Shown here: in pieces, positions 27,708 to 35,299 of the stretch | How positions within the stretch are numbered: the first letter of the stretch is position 1 | Layout: each line of letters opens with the position of its first letter | Assembly (NCBI GenBank): GCA_031546815.1 | Contig: JAVBJV010000025.1 | Location: forward strand, 1-60,827 | Length of the DNA stretch: 60,827 bases | DNA from: JAVBJV01 sp031546815 | GTDB taxonomy: Bacteria; Pseudomonadota; Alphaproteobacteria; Acetobacterales; Acetobacteraceae | Direction: 5' to 3' | Notes under the pieces: generated by a model | The model's input: the letters and a program-made list of their open reading frames with translations, nothing else | Told to the model about the DNA's origin: nothing | The model's database searches: none | Translations under genes and position numbers: made by a program

Positions 27708-28661
27708 ATGGATACGCTTGCCCCCAACGGCCCCGGCCTGTCGATTGTCGTCCCCGTCTATCGTGGCGCGGCAACGGTGGAAAAGCTGGTCGAAGCCCTG
27801 TCCGAACTGAAGCCCGAAGGCGGGCTGGAAGTCGTTCTGGTGAACGACGGCAGCCCCGACAACTCGGCCGAGGTTTGCCGCGCCCTGTTGCGGACTGCCA
27901 CCATCCCGGTGGTCTATGTCGAGCACTCGCGCAACTATGGCGAGCACAACGCGGTGATGACCGGACTGCGCCATGCGCGCGGCGCGTATGTCATCACCAT
28001 GGACGACGATCTGCAGAACCCGCCGGAAGAGGTCATCAAGCTGTACGACCACACGCGACTGGGGAACTGGGATGTTGTCTACACACGCTACGCGGTGAAG
28101 CAGCACGAAGGCTGGCGCAATATCGGTTCGCGTTTTGCCAACTGGGTGGCGGACTCGCTGCTGGACAAACCCAAGGGCCTGTATCTGTGTTCGTTCCGCT
28201 GCATGTCGGCGATGTCGGTGCGGGCGATCTGTCGCTACACCGGCCCGTATCCGTATGTGGACGGGCTGCTGCTGCAGGTCACGCAAAAGATCGACAGCAT
28301 AGAGGTGCGCCACCTGCCGCGCATGGAGGGGCGTTCAAATTACACGATGCGCCGCCTGATCCGACTGTGGCTGAATCTGGCGACGAATTTCTCTGTGCTT
28401 CCGTTGCGTCTGGCAGTGATGGCGGGCGCACTGATGGGTATTCTGGGGCTGATCGCCGCCACCGCCGTGGTGATCGAGGCTCTGACCGGAGAAACACCCT
28501 CTGGCTGGGCATCGGTGATGACGGTGACGCTGCTGATTGCTGGTGTGCAGTTCATGATCCTCGGCATCATGGGCGAATATGTGGGCCGCACCTTCCTCAG
28601 CGCCAATGGCAAACCCCAAGGCACCGTGCGCAACGTGCAGTATAGCGACAAGACATTATGA
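27708..28661 (+). CDS. Family 2 glycosyltransferase, polyprenyl-phosphate sugar synthase type
   Basis: 317 residues. The N-terminal GT-A domain shows LSIVVPVYRG, VVLVNDGSPDNS, the DxD-type MDDDLQNPPEE, and an acceptor region GYLCSFRCMS-like segment. Two C-terminal membrane helices (about 235-260 and 268-292) mark the DPM1/GtrB/ArnC class, which transfers sugar from a nucleotide donor to undecaprenyl phosphate on the cytosolic face. It is co-transcribed with a methyltransferase and an SMR-like gene (4-nt overlap), consistent with making and moving a lipid-linked sugar. Confidence 0.88.
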   Translation: MDTLAPNGPGLSIVVPVYRGAATVEKLVEALSELKPEGGLEVVLVNDGSPDNSAEVCRALLRTATIPVVYVEHSRNYGEHNAVMTGLRHARGAYVITMDDDLQNPPEEVIKLYDHTRLGNWDVVYTRYAVKQHEGWRNIGSRFANWVADSLLDKPKGLYLCSFRCMSAMSVRAICRYTGPYPYVDGLLLQVTQKIDSIEVRHLPRMEGRSNYTMRRLIRLWLNLATNFSVLPLRLAVMAGALMGILGLIAATAVVIEALTGETPSGWASVMTVTLLIAGVQFMILGIMGEYVGRTFLSANGKPQGTVRNVQYSDKTL

Positions 28662-28993
28662 GCATTCACTGGATCGCCCTCGCCGTTGCCATCGTCACCA
28701 GCATGGCCGGGCAGACGCTGCTGAAGGCGGGCGCTGTCGTGGACAGTTTCATCGCGCAGCTGTTCGACTGGCGCACCATGGTCGGGCTGTGCCTGTATGG
28801 GGGAGCGGCGATCCTCTACATCGTGGCGCTGCGGCGTATCCCGATGTCGGTCGCCCTGCCCTGCACCGCCGTGTCTTATATCGCCGCGGCGCTGATCGGG
28901 TATTTCGCGTTCGGCGAAGCGCTGGGCCTGATGAAGATGGGCGCACTGGCGCTGATTGCCTGTGGCGTCGTGCTGCTGGCGTTCAGCGCCTAA
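28658..28993 (+). CDS. SMR/EamA-like small membrane protein (ArnE/F- or GtrA-like flippase candidate)
   Basis: 111 residues, four predicted membrane segments: IALAVAIVTSMAGQTLLKAG, MVGLCLYGGAAILYIVALR, VALPCTAVSYIAAALIGYFAFGE and LIACGVVLLAFSA. This is the fold of small multidrug resistance proteins and of ArnE/ArnF, which flip lipid-linked aminoarabinose. The 4-nt overlap with the GT2 gene argues for a flippase of the lipid-linked sugar over a drug pump. The stop overlaps that of the convergent channel gene by 4 nt. Confidence 0.8.
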   Translation: MSIHWIALAVAIVTSMAGQTLLKAGAVVDSFIAQLFDWRTMVGLCLYGGAAILYIVALRRIPMSVALPCTAVSYIAAALIGYFAFGEALGLMKMGALALIACGVVLLAFSA

Positions 28994-29742
28994 GCCTGTT
29001 CGTTCCGGCGGTTCTGCACAGCGTCGCTGAAGGCCGCTGCCAGAATGCCGGTTGGCATGGCGATCAGCCCGATCCCCGTGATGGCTGAGATCCCCGCGAA
29101 TACTCGCCCCAATGGCGTGACTGGTGTGACGTCGCCATAGCCCACCGTGGTCAGCGTGGCGATTGCCCACCACATGGCGCGCGGAATGCTGCCGAATGTT
29201 TCCGGCTGCATCTCGCCTTCCACAACGTAGAGCAGCGTCGATGTCAGCAGCAGCACAAACGCGGCGGCAAAGAAGCTCATCAGCAATTCGTAGCGGCGCG
29301 ACATGACGGCGCGGCTGATGGCGGTGAACGCTTCGGAATAACGCCCAAGCCGCGCCAGTCTGACAATACGCGCCAGCCGGAACAGACGCAGCACCACGCC
29401 CTCGCTGCCGATCCATGGCGACAGCAACGGCATCAGTGCCATCAGGTCGAGCAAAGCCGGTACGGACAGCATATATCGCAGCCGTCCGGATACTCCCGCA
29501 TAGGCTGGATCTTCTCCGGCAACCCAGATCCGCACAACGTATTCGACCAGAAAGACGACAAAGATTGCTGCGTCCAGCCAGAAGAACACCTGGTGCCAGA
29601 TCTCGGGCAATGCCGGTTCGCTGTCCAGAATGGCCGACAGGATCGCCGCGCAGATCAGCACAGCGATCAGCCTGTTCAGCGGCGAAAGACCCGTCTTCGT
29701 CCACGCCTTCGGTTCAAGGTTGAGATAGAGCCAGCGCCGCAT
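28990..29742 (-). CDS. Voltage-gated-type potassium/ion channel
   Basis: 250 residues with the six-TM Kv plan. S4 is striking: arginines at 119, 122, 125, 128, 131 and 134, every third residue (RLFRLARIVRLARLGR). The pore carries the filter TVGYGD at 199-204, so K+ selectivity is likely. S6 follows (FAGISAITGIGLIAMPTGIL) with only a short cytosolic tail and no RCK or cyclic-nucleotide domain. It is placed 3 bp after the DegT aminotransferase stop at the end of the dTDP-sugar operon, which is unusual context. Confidence 0.9.
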   Translation of the reverse strand: MRRWLYLNLEPKAWTKTGLSPLNRLIAVLICAAILSAILDSEPALPEIWHQVFFWLDAAIFVVFLVEYVVRIWVAGEDPAYAGVSGRLRYMLSVPALLDLMALMPLLSPWIGSEGVVLRLFRLARIVRLARLGRYSEAFTAISRAVMSRRYELLMSFFAAAFVLLLTSTLLYVVEGEMQPETFGSIPRAMWWAIATLTTVGYGDVTPVTPLGRVFAGISAITGIGLIAMPTGILAAAFSDAVQNRRNEQA

Positions 29743-29745
29743 GGA

Positions 29746-30873
29746 TCAAAGTGTTTCCAGCACGGCACAGACATGATCGACCTGCGCGTCGCTCAGTTCG
29801 GCGAATAGCGGCAGGCTGAATATCTCGCGCGATGCGGCTTCGGTGTTTGCGCATCTGGCGGGCCCCATCGCGATGCTGCCGCGATAGGCAGGCTGCAGGT
29901 GGATCGGCATCGGGTAATGGATCGCCGTGGCGATCCCCCGCACCCGCAGCTTGTCCTGCAACGTCGCACGTTCGGGTGAACGCACGACATACTGGTGGAA
30001 CACATGCGTCGCCCCGGCGCGCTGCACCGGCGGGCGCAATGCGCTGTTCTTCAGGGCTGCATCATATCGCGCGGCAACCTGCTGGCGGCGCGCATTGCGT
30101 CCATCCAGCACCGGCAGCAACACACGCAGCACCGCCGCGTGGATTTCGTCCAGCCGCGAATTCACTCCCGACAGATCCGAGATGTAGCGTTCCTTCCAGC
30201 CATACTGCCGCAACGCGCCGATGCGTTCCGCCAGCGCCGTATCATTACACGCCAGCACGCCCGCATCGCCAAACGCGCCGAGGTTCTTGGTCGGATACAG
30301 CGAGAATGCCGAACATTCGGTCATCGTCCCTACCTTGCGCCCACCGAGTGTCGCACCGTGCGCCTGGCTGCAATCCTCGATCACCGCAACGCCGTGTTTG
30401 GCGGCGGCGGCGCAGATTGTGTCCAGATCGGCCGGCTGGCCGTACAGATGCACCGGGATCACCGCGCGAATGGGCGGCAGGCCGGGCGCGGCGCTATCAA
30501 GCACCTGCACAAATTCCACCGAGTCCATCGTGTAGGTCGCGGGATCGATGTCGATCAGCACCGGCGTTGCACCCACCATCTCGATGGCGGCCACGGTTGC
30601 CACCGCCGTATGGCTGACAGTTGCCACCGCCATGCCCGGCCCGATGCCCAGGCCGCGCAGACACAGTGCCAGCGCATCGGTCCCGTTCGCGCAGCCAATC
30701 GCGTGCTTGGTGCCGAGCCACGTGGCAAACTCGGCTTCGAATGCGGCGTCTTCCTTACCCAGAATATACCAGCCGGAATCCAGCACGCGCTGCATCGCCT
30801 GATCGACGTCCGCCTTGTACGCCCGATACACGGCACCGGGGTCGGCCTGCGGAACGGTGAGAATTTTGGTCAT
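29746..30873 (-). CDS. DegT/DnrJ/EryC1/StrS sugar aminotransferase
   Basis: 375-residue PLP-dependent nucleotide-sugar aminotransferase. The internal aldimine lysine is K197 in FSLYPTKNLGAFGDAG, the cofactor aspartate lies in VIEDCSQAHGA, and GCANGTDALALCLR binds phosphate. With rfbA/rfbB in the same operon the likely substrate is a dTDP-keto-6-deoxyhexose, giving a 3- or 4-amino sugar. No ketoisomerase (FdtA/QdtA) is present, so a 4-amino product is somewhat favoured. ATG 30873 is preferred over a TTG three codons upstream, with TGGAAG about 9 nt before it. Confidence 0.88.
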   Translation of the reverse strand: MTKILTVPQADPGAVYRAYKADVDQAMQRVLDSGWYILGKEDAAFEAEFATWLGTKHAIGCANGTDALALCLRGLGIGPGMAVATVSHTAVATVAAIEMVGATPVLIDIDPATYTMDSVEFVQVLDSAAPGLPPIRAVIPVHLYGQPADLDTICAAAAKHGVAVIEDCSQAHGATLGGRKVGTMTECSAFSLYPTKNLGAFGDAGVLACNDTALAERIGALRQYGWKERYISDLSGVNSRLDEIHAAVLRVLLPVLDGRNARRQQVAARYDAALKNSALRPPVQRAGATHVFHQYVVRSPERATLQDKLRVRGIATAIHYPMPIHLQPAYRGSIAMGPARCANTEAASREIFSLPLFAELSDAQVDHVCAVLETL

Positions 30874-30890
30874 CCGATGCAACTTCCAGA

Positions 30891-31859
30891 TCAGAGATAA
30901 ACGTTGAGGCGCGATGTGTACCAGTCGAGCGACCGGCGCAGTCCTTCTTCCAGCGACACGCGCGGCGCCCAGCCGGTGGCGGCACGGAAGGTACTGTCGT
31001 CGGCGATGTAGGACCCGATATCGATCTTGGCGCGGTCGGCCGGAAATTCGTGTGTTTCGTAGTGCCCGCTACCATGCACAGCGATCAGCGTATCGGCCAG
31101 ATCCTTCAGTGAGACCGGCGGCGAGCCACCCAGATTGAACGCCCGCCCCGCGCACACATCCAGACTGGCCGCCCGCAGAAACGCATCGGCCACATCATCG
31201 GCATAGGCAAGGTCGCGCTGCTGCGCGCCGCCCCAGACCTCGAACGCCACACCTTCCAGTACGCGTCGCAGCCAGACGCCGAGGAAGGTCTGTTTCGCAT
31301 CCTTGATCCGCAGACGCGGGCCGTAGCAGTTGGTCAGGCGCAGCGCGCTGACATGCCGACCATGCACCTTGTTTTCCAGCAGCCAGTATTGCTCCGCTGC
31401 GAACTTTGCCACGCCATTGGCATCGGGCGGTGCAATTGGATGCGCTTCATTCACTGGTAAATACTGCGGCTTGCCGTAGAGTTGCCGCGTCGATGCATAC
31501 ACCACGCGCGCTGCGGGAGACCCGGCACGCAGCGCCAGTATCAGTCGCAGACGCGCACGGGCATTGTGGTCCAGATCGCCCAGCGGATCGGCCTGACTGC
31601 CCATATGGCTGGTCTGCGCCGCCAGGTCGAACACGGCATCCAGCCCGATGCAGATCTGCGTCAGATCTGCATCACGCAGATCTGCCTCAACCAGTTGCGC
31701 CGCACAGCCTTCAAGGTTGGCGCGATTGGCCCCGGTCTCGGGGAACATCGCATCCAGCGCGATGACCTGCGCGCCCTGCCCGGCCAACATGTGGCACAAC
31801 GTGGCGCCCAGAAACCCGGCGCCGCCCGTGACCAGAACGCGCTTGCCCGCCCAATCCAT
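30891..31859 (-). CDS. NAD-dependent epimerase/dehydratase (extended SDR) lacking the catalytic Tyr
   Basis: 322 residues. The Rossmann motif TGGAGFLG is at 11-18, followed by DLAAQTS and YASTRQLYGKPQYLP. The usual catalytic YxxxK is replaced: the segment is DANGVAKFAAEQYW, with N148 at the tyrosine position and K152 retained. I recall related bacterial proteins with a similar VNG..K variant, so this looks like a subfamily feature and not a mutation. The RLTNCYGPR and RDLAYADDVADAFL segments are normal. The sugar substrate is uncertain; 4-keto reduction would require an alternative proton donor. It is translationally coupled to rfbA (TGATG) in the dTDP-sugar operon. Confidence 0.82.
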   Translation of the reverse strand: MDWAGKRVLVTGGAGFLGATLCHMLAGQGAQVIALDAMFPETGANRANLEGCAAQLVEADLRDADLTQICIGLDAVFDLAAQTSHMGSQADPLGDLDHNARARLRLILALRAGSPAARVVYASTRQLYGKPQYLPVNEAHPIAPPDANGVAKFAAEQYWLLENKVHGRHVSALRLTNCYGPRLRIKDAKQTFLGVWLRRVLEGVAFEVWGGAQQRDLAYADDVADAFLRAASLDVCAGRAFNLGGSPPVSLKDLADTLIAVHGSGHYETHEFPADRAKIDIGSYIADDSTFRAATGWAPRVSLEEGLRRSLDWYTSRLNVYL

Positions 31860-32728
31860 CAGCCGCCTTCCGCAATCTGCATCAGGTAGAAGCCAAGATC
31901 CGTCTTGCCCAGTTTACGCGCTTGTTCCTTCAGCATCGCCGCATCAATGAAGCCCATCCGGAACGCGATTTCCTCCGGGCAACCAATCAGCAGCCCCTGT
32001 CGCGACTGGATGGTCTGCACGAACCCCGCCGCCTGCAACAGACTGTCCGGCGTGCCCGCATCGAGCCACGCATAACCACGCCCCAGCTTCTCGACGTTGA
32101 GTTCGCCCGCTTCCAGATACAGGCGGTTCAGATCGGTGATCTCCAGCTCGCCACGCGCCGAGGGCTTCAGCGAAGCGGCCATCTCCGTCACCTTGTGATC
32201 GTAGAAATACAGCCCGATCACCGCCCAGTTCGAACTGGGGTTCTGCGGCTTTTCGACCAGTTCTGTCGCCTGGCCTTTCTCGTCGAACCACACCACGCCA
32301 TAGCGTTCCGGGTCGCGCACCTGATAGCCGAACACCGTCGCGCCTTTGCGTCCCTCGCTGAGGACTTTCAACATGCCCGACAGGCTGTCGCCGTGGATGA
32401 TGTTGTCGCCCAGTGCCAGCGCACATGCCTCGCCCTGCAACCAGTCGGCGGCGATGTGGAAGGCCTGCGCGATGCCCTCGGGCTTTGGCTGTTCGGCATA
32501 GGTGAAGCGCACCCCGAACCGCTCGCCCGTGCCCAGCAGGCGACGGAACCCCGGCAGGTCGTCGGGGGTCGAGATCACCATGATGTCGCGAATGCCCGCC
32601 AGCATCAGCGTGCTGAGCGGATAATACACCATCGGCTTGTCATACACCGGCAGCAACTGCTTCGACGCGGCCAGTGTCATCGGGTGTAGACGCGTGCCAG
32701 ATCCACCCGCCAGAAGAATACCCTTCAT
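31859..32728 (-). CDS. rfbA: Glucose-1-phosphate thymidylyltransferase
   Basis: 289 residues, the normal RmlA length. GGSGTRLHPMT at 8-18 with KQLLPVYDKPM binds dTTP and the sugar phosphate. LALGDNIIHGD, EKPQNPSSNWAVIGLYFYD and YAWLDAGTPDSLL are all diagnostic. It makes dTDP-glucose from glucose-1-phosphate and dTTP. The frame is open upstream into rfbB, but the ATG at 32728 (MKGILLAGG) is the true start, 4 bp after the rfbB stop. Confidence 0.96.
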   Translation of the reverse strand: MKGILLAGGSGTRLHPMTLAASKQLLPVYDKPMVYYPLSTLMLAGIRDIMVISTPDDLPGFRRLLGTGERFGVRFTYAEQPKPEGIAQAFHIAADWLQGEACALALGDNIIHGDSLSGMLKVLSEGRKGATVFGYQVRDPERYGVVWFDEKGQATELVEKPQNPSSNWAVIGLYFYDHKVTEMAASLKPSARGELEITDLNRLYLEAGELNVEKLGRGYAWLDAGTPDSLLQAAGFVQTIQSRQGLLIGCPEEIAFRMGFIDAAMLKEQARKLGKTDLGFYLMQIAEGG

Positions 32729-32732
32729 CGCC

Positions 32733-33788
32733 TCAACCAGCCTTTCCCAGGCGCTCGCCTGTGTATTTTGCCGCGCGGATATTTTCCCACCAGGCGCGGT
32801 TGTCCAGCAACCAGAGCACGGTCTTGCGCAGCCCGTCCTCGAACGCATGTGCCGCGCGCCAATCAAGTGCCGCCTCGGCGCGTGTGGGGTCAATCGCGTA
32901 GCGGAAATCGTGCCCCGGGCGGTCCGTCACAAAGCGGATCAGCCGCGTGCGCGGGCCTGCAGGATCAGGGCGGAGTTCATCCAGAATGGCGCAGATGCTC
33001 TGCACAACCTGCAGGTTGCTGCGCGTCTGCCGTCCACCGATCGCGTATGTATCGCCGGGCTTCGCGCTCTCGATCGCGGTGACCAGTGCGGCGGCGTGGT
33101 CTTCCACGAACAGCCAGTCGCGCACGTTGGATCCGTCGCCATAAACGGGCAGTTCTTTTCCTTCGAGTGCATTCAGCGTCACCAGCGGGATGAGCTTTTC
33201 CGGGAACTGCCACGGGCCGTAATTGTTCACCGTGTTGGTGACGAAAGCCGGGAACCCATACGTATGCTGCCACGCGCGCACCAGATGATCCGACGCCGCT
33301 TTCGACGCCGAATACGGGCTGCGCGGATCGTAGCTGGTGTCCTCGGTAAAGGCGGGATCGTTCGGCCCCAGCGTGCCGAATACCTCGTCCGTCGAGACGT
33401 GATGAAACCGGAACCGCGCTTTCGCATCCGGCGGCAGTGCCGACCAGTACGCCCGCGCCGCTTCCAGCAACGTCCAGGTGCCGACGATGTTAGTCTGGAT
33501 GAATGGCGCCGATCCGTCGATCGAGCGGTCCACATGGCTCTCGGCCGCCAGATGCATCACGGCGTCGGGGGTGTGCTGCGCGAAGACCGCCTGCATGGCT
33601 GCGGCATCGGTGATGTCAGCCACCACCAGAGTATGCCGCGCATGCGTCAACGCTTCCTCAAGCGCATCTTCCGATGCCGCATAGGTCAGCTTGTCGACAT
33701 TGATGGCGCTGTGTTCCGTGTGGCGGATGATGTGGCGGATAACCGCCGCGCCGATAAAGCCACAACCGCCAGTGATGAGAATACGCAT
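32733..33788 (-). CDS. rfbB: dTDP-glucose 4,6-dehydratase
   Basis: 351-residue extended SDR. NAD binding is TGGCGFIG at 6-13, the catalytic STDEVFG at 132-138 contributes the Asp-Glu pair, and Y159/K163 lie in PYSASKAASDH. It converts dTDP-glucose to dTDP-4-keto-6-deoxyglucose. It is the first gene of the operon rfbB-rfbA-epimerase-aminotransferase-channel. Absence of rfbC and rfbD from the window argues against dedicated rhamnose synthesis and for an amino-dideoxy sugar. Confidence 0.96.
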   Translation of the reverse strand: MRILITGGCGFIGAAVIRHIIRHTEHSAINVDKLTYAASEDALEEALTHARHTLVVADITDAAAMQAVFAQHTPDAVMHLAAESHVDRSIDGSAPFIQTNIVGTWTLLEAARAYWSALPPDAKARFRFHHVSTDEVFGTLGPNDPAFTEDTSYDPRSPYSASKAASDHLVRAWQHTYGFPAFVTNTVNNYGPWQFPEKLIPLVTLNALEGKELPVYGDGSNVRDWLFVEDHAAALVTAIESAKPGDTYAIGGRQTRSNLQVVQSICAILDELRPDPAGPRTRLIRFVTDRPGHDFRYAIDPTRAEAALDWRAAHAFEDGLRKTVLWLLDNRAWWENIRAAKYTGERLGKAG

Positions 33789-33844
33789 TGAAGGTCCGTC
33801 GTTCCGAAGCGCGGCAGTATAGCTGCATTCGGGCCGGTTGGTAG

Positions 33845-33899
33845 CCTCCCTGCGTTGCGGGTTACCGCATGAAAAAATGCACCCTTGCGGGAGGTTTTT
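33845..33899 (+). terminator. Nested stem-loop with T-tract (terminator or attenuator) before the CBS gene
   Basis: CCTCCC pairs with GGGAGG (33845-33850 and 33889-33894) and TTTTT follows. Inside, GGGT pairs with ACCC and GCAT pairs with ATGC around a GAAAAA loop, giving three stacked stems. It is 84 bp upstream of the CBS gene start and 57 bp downstream of the divergent rfbB start. Thus it ends a short plus-strand transcript or attenuates the CBS gene. Confidence 0.6.
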
Positions 33900-33982
33900 A
33901 TTGCATACGATCGTGCGGTTTCGCCATCATTGAACTCCGGCAGACTTAAAGACCGGGGTCTTGAAGGGGAAGGACCGAAACC

Positions 33983-34417
33983 ATGACGATTGCACATATT
34001 TTACGCCATAAAGGGCACGAGGTTATTTCCACATCCGACGATGTGACCATTGCCGACGTCGCCAACCTGCTCAGCCAGCACCGGATTGGTGCCATTCTGG
34101 TGCTTGGAAAAGCACGCGAAATCCTCGGCATCATCAGCGAGCGCGACATCGTGCGCGCCATCAGTCTGAATGGTGCCGATGCGCTGGGCATGATTGCCGG
34201 GCAGATCATGACCCGCACCGTGCGCACTGCCGCCCCCGACACCACCGTCTCGTCCGCGATGGAGCTGATGACAGCCAGTCGCTTCCGACATATTCCGGTG
34301 GTGGCCGATGGTGTTCTGGTGGGGATGGTGTCGATCGGCGATATCGTCAAAGCCCGCCTTGGGGAACAGGCGCATGAGGTGGACAGCCTGCGCGCCTACG
34401 TCTCCACAGCAGGATAG
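33983..34417 (+). CDS. CBS-domain pair protein
   Basis: 144 residues consisting almost entirely of two CBS domains: about 8-60 (VTIADVANLLSQHRIGAILVLGKAREILGIISERDIVRAI) and about 73-127 (VSSAMELMTASRFRHIPVVADGVLVGMVSIGDIVKARL). Such stand-alone pairs bind adenine nucleotides and act as energy-state or cofactor sensors, but the partner here is unknown. GAAGGGGAAGGA precedes the ATG, a strong ribosome site. It ends at a shared terminator. Confidence 0.88.
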   Translation: MTIAHILRHKGHEVISTSDDVTIADVANLLSQHRIGAILVLGKAREILGIISERDIVRAISLNGADALGMIAGQIMTRTVRTAAPDTTVSSAMELMTASRFRHIPVVADGVLVGMVSIGDIVKARLGEQAHEVDSLRAYVSTAG

Positions 34418-34423
34418 AAAATA

Positions 34424-34455
34424 ACCGAGGTGGCTGCGATGCCACCTCGATTTGT
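34424..34455. terminator. Bidirectional terminator between the CBS gene and the methionine transporter operon
   Basis: A perfect 9-bp stem CGAGGTGGC/GCCACCTCG (34426-34434, 34441-34449) with a TGCGAT loop. ATTTGTATT follows on the plus strand and GTTATTTTC on the minus strand. It sits between two convergent genes, 9 bp from each stop. Confidence 0.85.
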
Positions 34456-34457
34456 AT

Positions 34458-35270
34458 TCACGCAACGCCGGGGATCACCGCGCCGCCAAACTTATCCAGC
34501 ACAAACTGACGCACATCGGGGTGGGCATACCCCTTGGCCAGCGCCTGCGCCCAGGGCTTGTTCTCGTCGCCTTCGCGCACGACGACCAGCACGGTGTAGA
34601 CACTGTCGATCGTCTCGATCGCCAGCCCCTGCTTCAGCGGATTCAACCCGGCGGGCACCGCGTAGTTGCCGGTGATCGCACCCGCATCCACATCGTCCAG
34701 AGACCGTGCAATCTGCGCCGCTTCCAGCTCCACAATGCGAACACCGCGGGGGTTGCCCACAATGTCGGCCACAGTGGCGCGGAAATCCGCACCGTCGCGC
34801 AGCTTGATGACACCGCTCTGCGCCAGCAGCAGCAAGGCGCGCCCACCATTGGTCGGGTCGTTCGGGATGGCAACGCGCGCACCCTGTGGCAGGTCGGCCA
34901 GGTTGGTGTATTTGCGGCTGAACACGCCCATCACCGTCAACACCGTGCGCCCCACCGGCGCAAGCCGGTAGCCACGGTCCCGACGCTGCGCTTCGAGGAA
35001 CGGCAGATGCTGATAGGTATTGGCATCCAGATCATCAGCCACCAGCGCCACGTTGGGTTGAATGAAGTCGCCAAATTCGGTGATCTTCACAACAACACCA
35101 TCACGCGCCAGCACATCGCGGACTTTTTCCAGCACTTCGGCGTGCACCCCGGCAGTCACCCCCACCCGGATCGGGCGGGCTGTGCTGCCGATGGCATCTT
35201 CCGCCCTGGCGATCCCCGGCAGAGCCAGGGCGCCAGCGGCAAGCAGAACGGATCGACGTTGTATGGACAT
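34458..35270 (-). CDS. metQ: NlpA/MetQ-family ABC substrate-binding protein (copy 2)
   Basis: 270 residues, periplasmic ligand-binding component for D/L-methionine-type import. IRVGVTAGVHAEVLEKV, DFIQPNVALVADDLDANTYQH, RVAIPNDPTNGGRALLLLAQSG and ITGNYAVPAGL are family signatures. The N-terminus MSIQRRSVLLAAGALALPGIARAE is a Tat-like signal with an AXA cleavage site and no lipobox cysteine, so it is not lipid-anchored as E. coli MetQ is. It follows a close paralog in the same operon. Confidence 0.9.
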   Translation of the reverse strand: MSIQRRSVLLAAGALALPGIARAEDAIGSTARPIRVGVTAGVHAEVLEKVRDVLARDGVVVKITEFGDFIQPNVALVADDLDANTYQHLPFLEAQRRDRGYRLAPVGRTVLTVMGVFSRKYTNLADLPQGARVAIPNDPTNGGRALLLLAQSGVIKLRDGADFRATVADIVGNPRGVRIVELEAAQIARSLDDVDAGAITGNYAVPAGLNPLKQGLAIETIDSVYTVLVVVREGDENKPWAQALAKGYAHPDVRQFVLDKFGGAVIPGVA

Positions 35271-35299
35271 GTTTCCTCGTATTTTTATTTTTACTTTGC

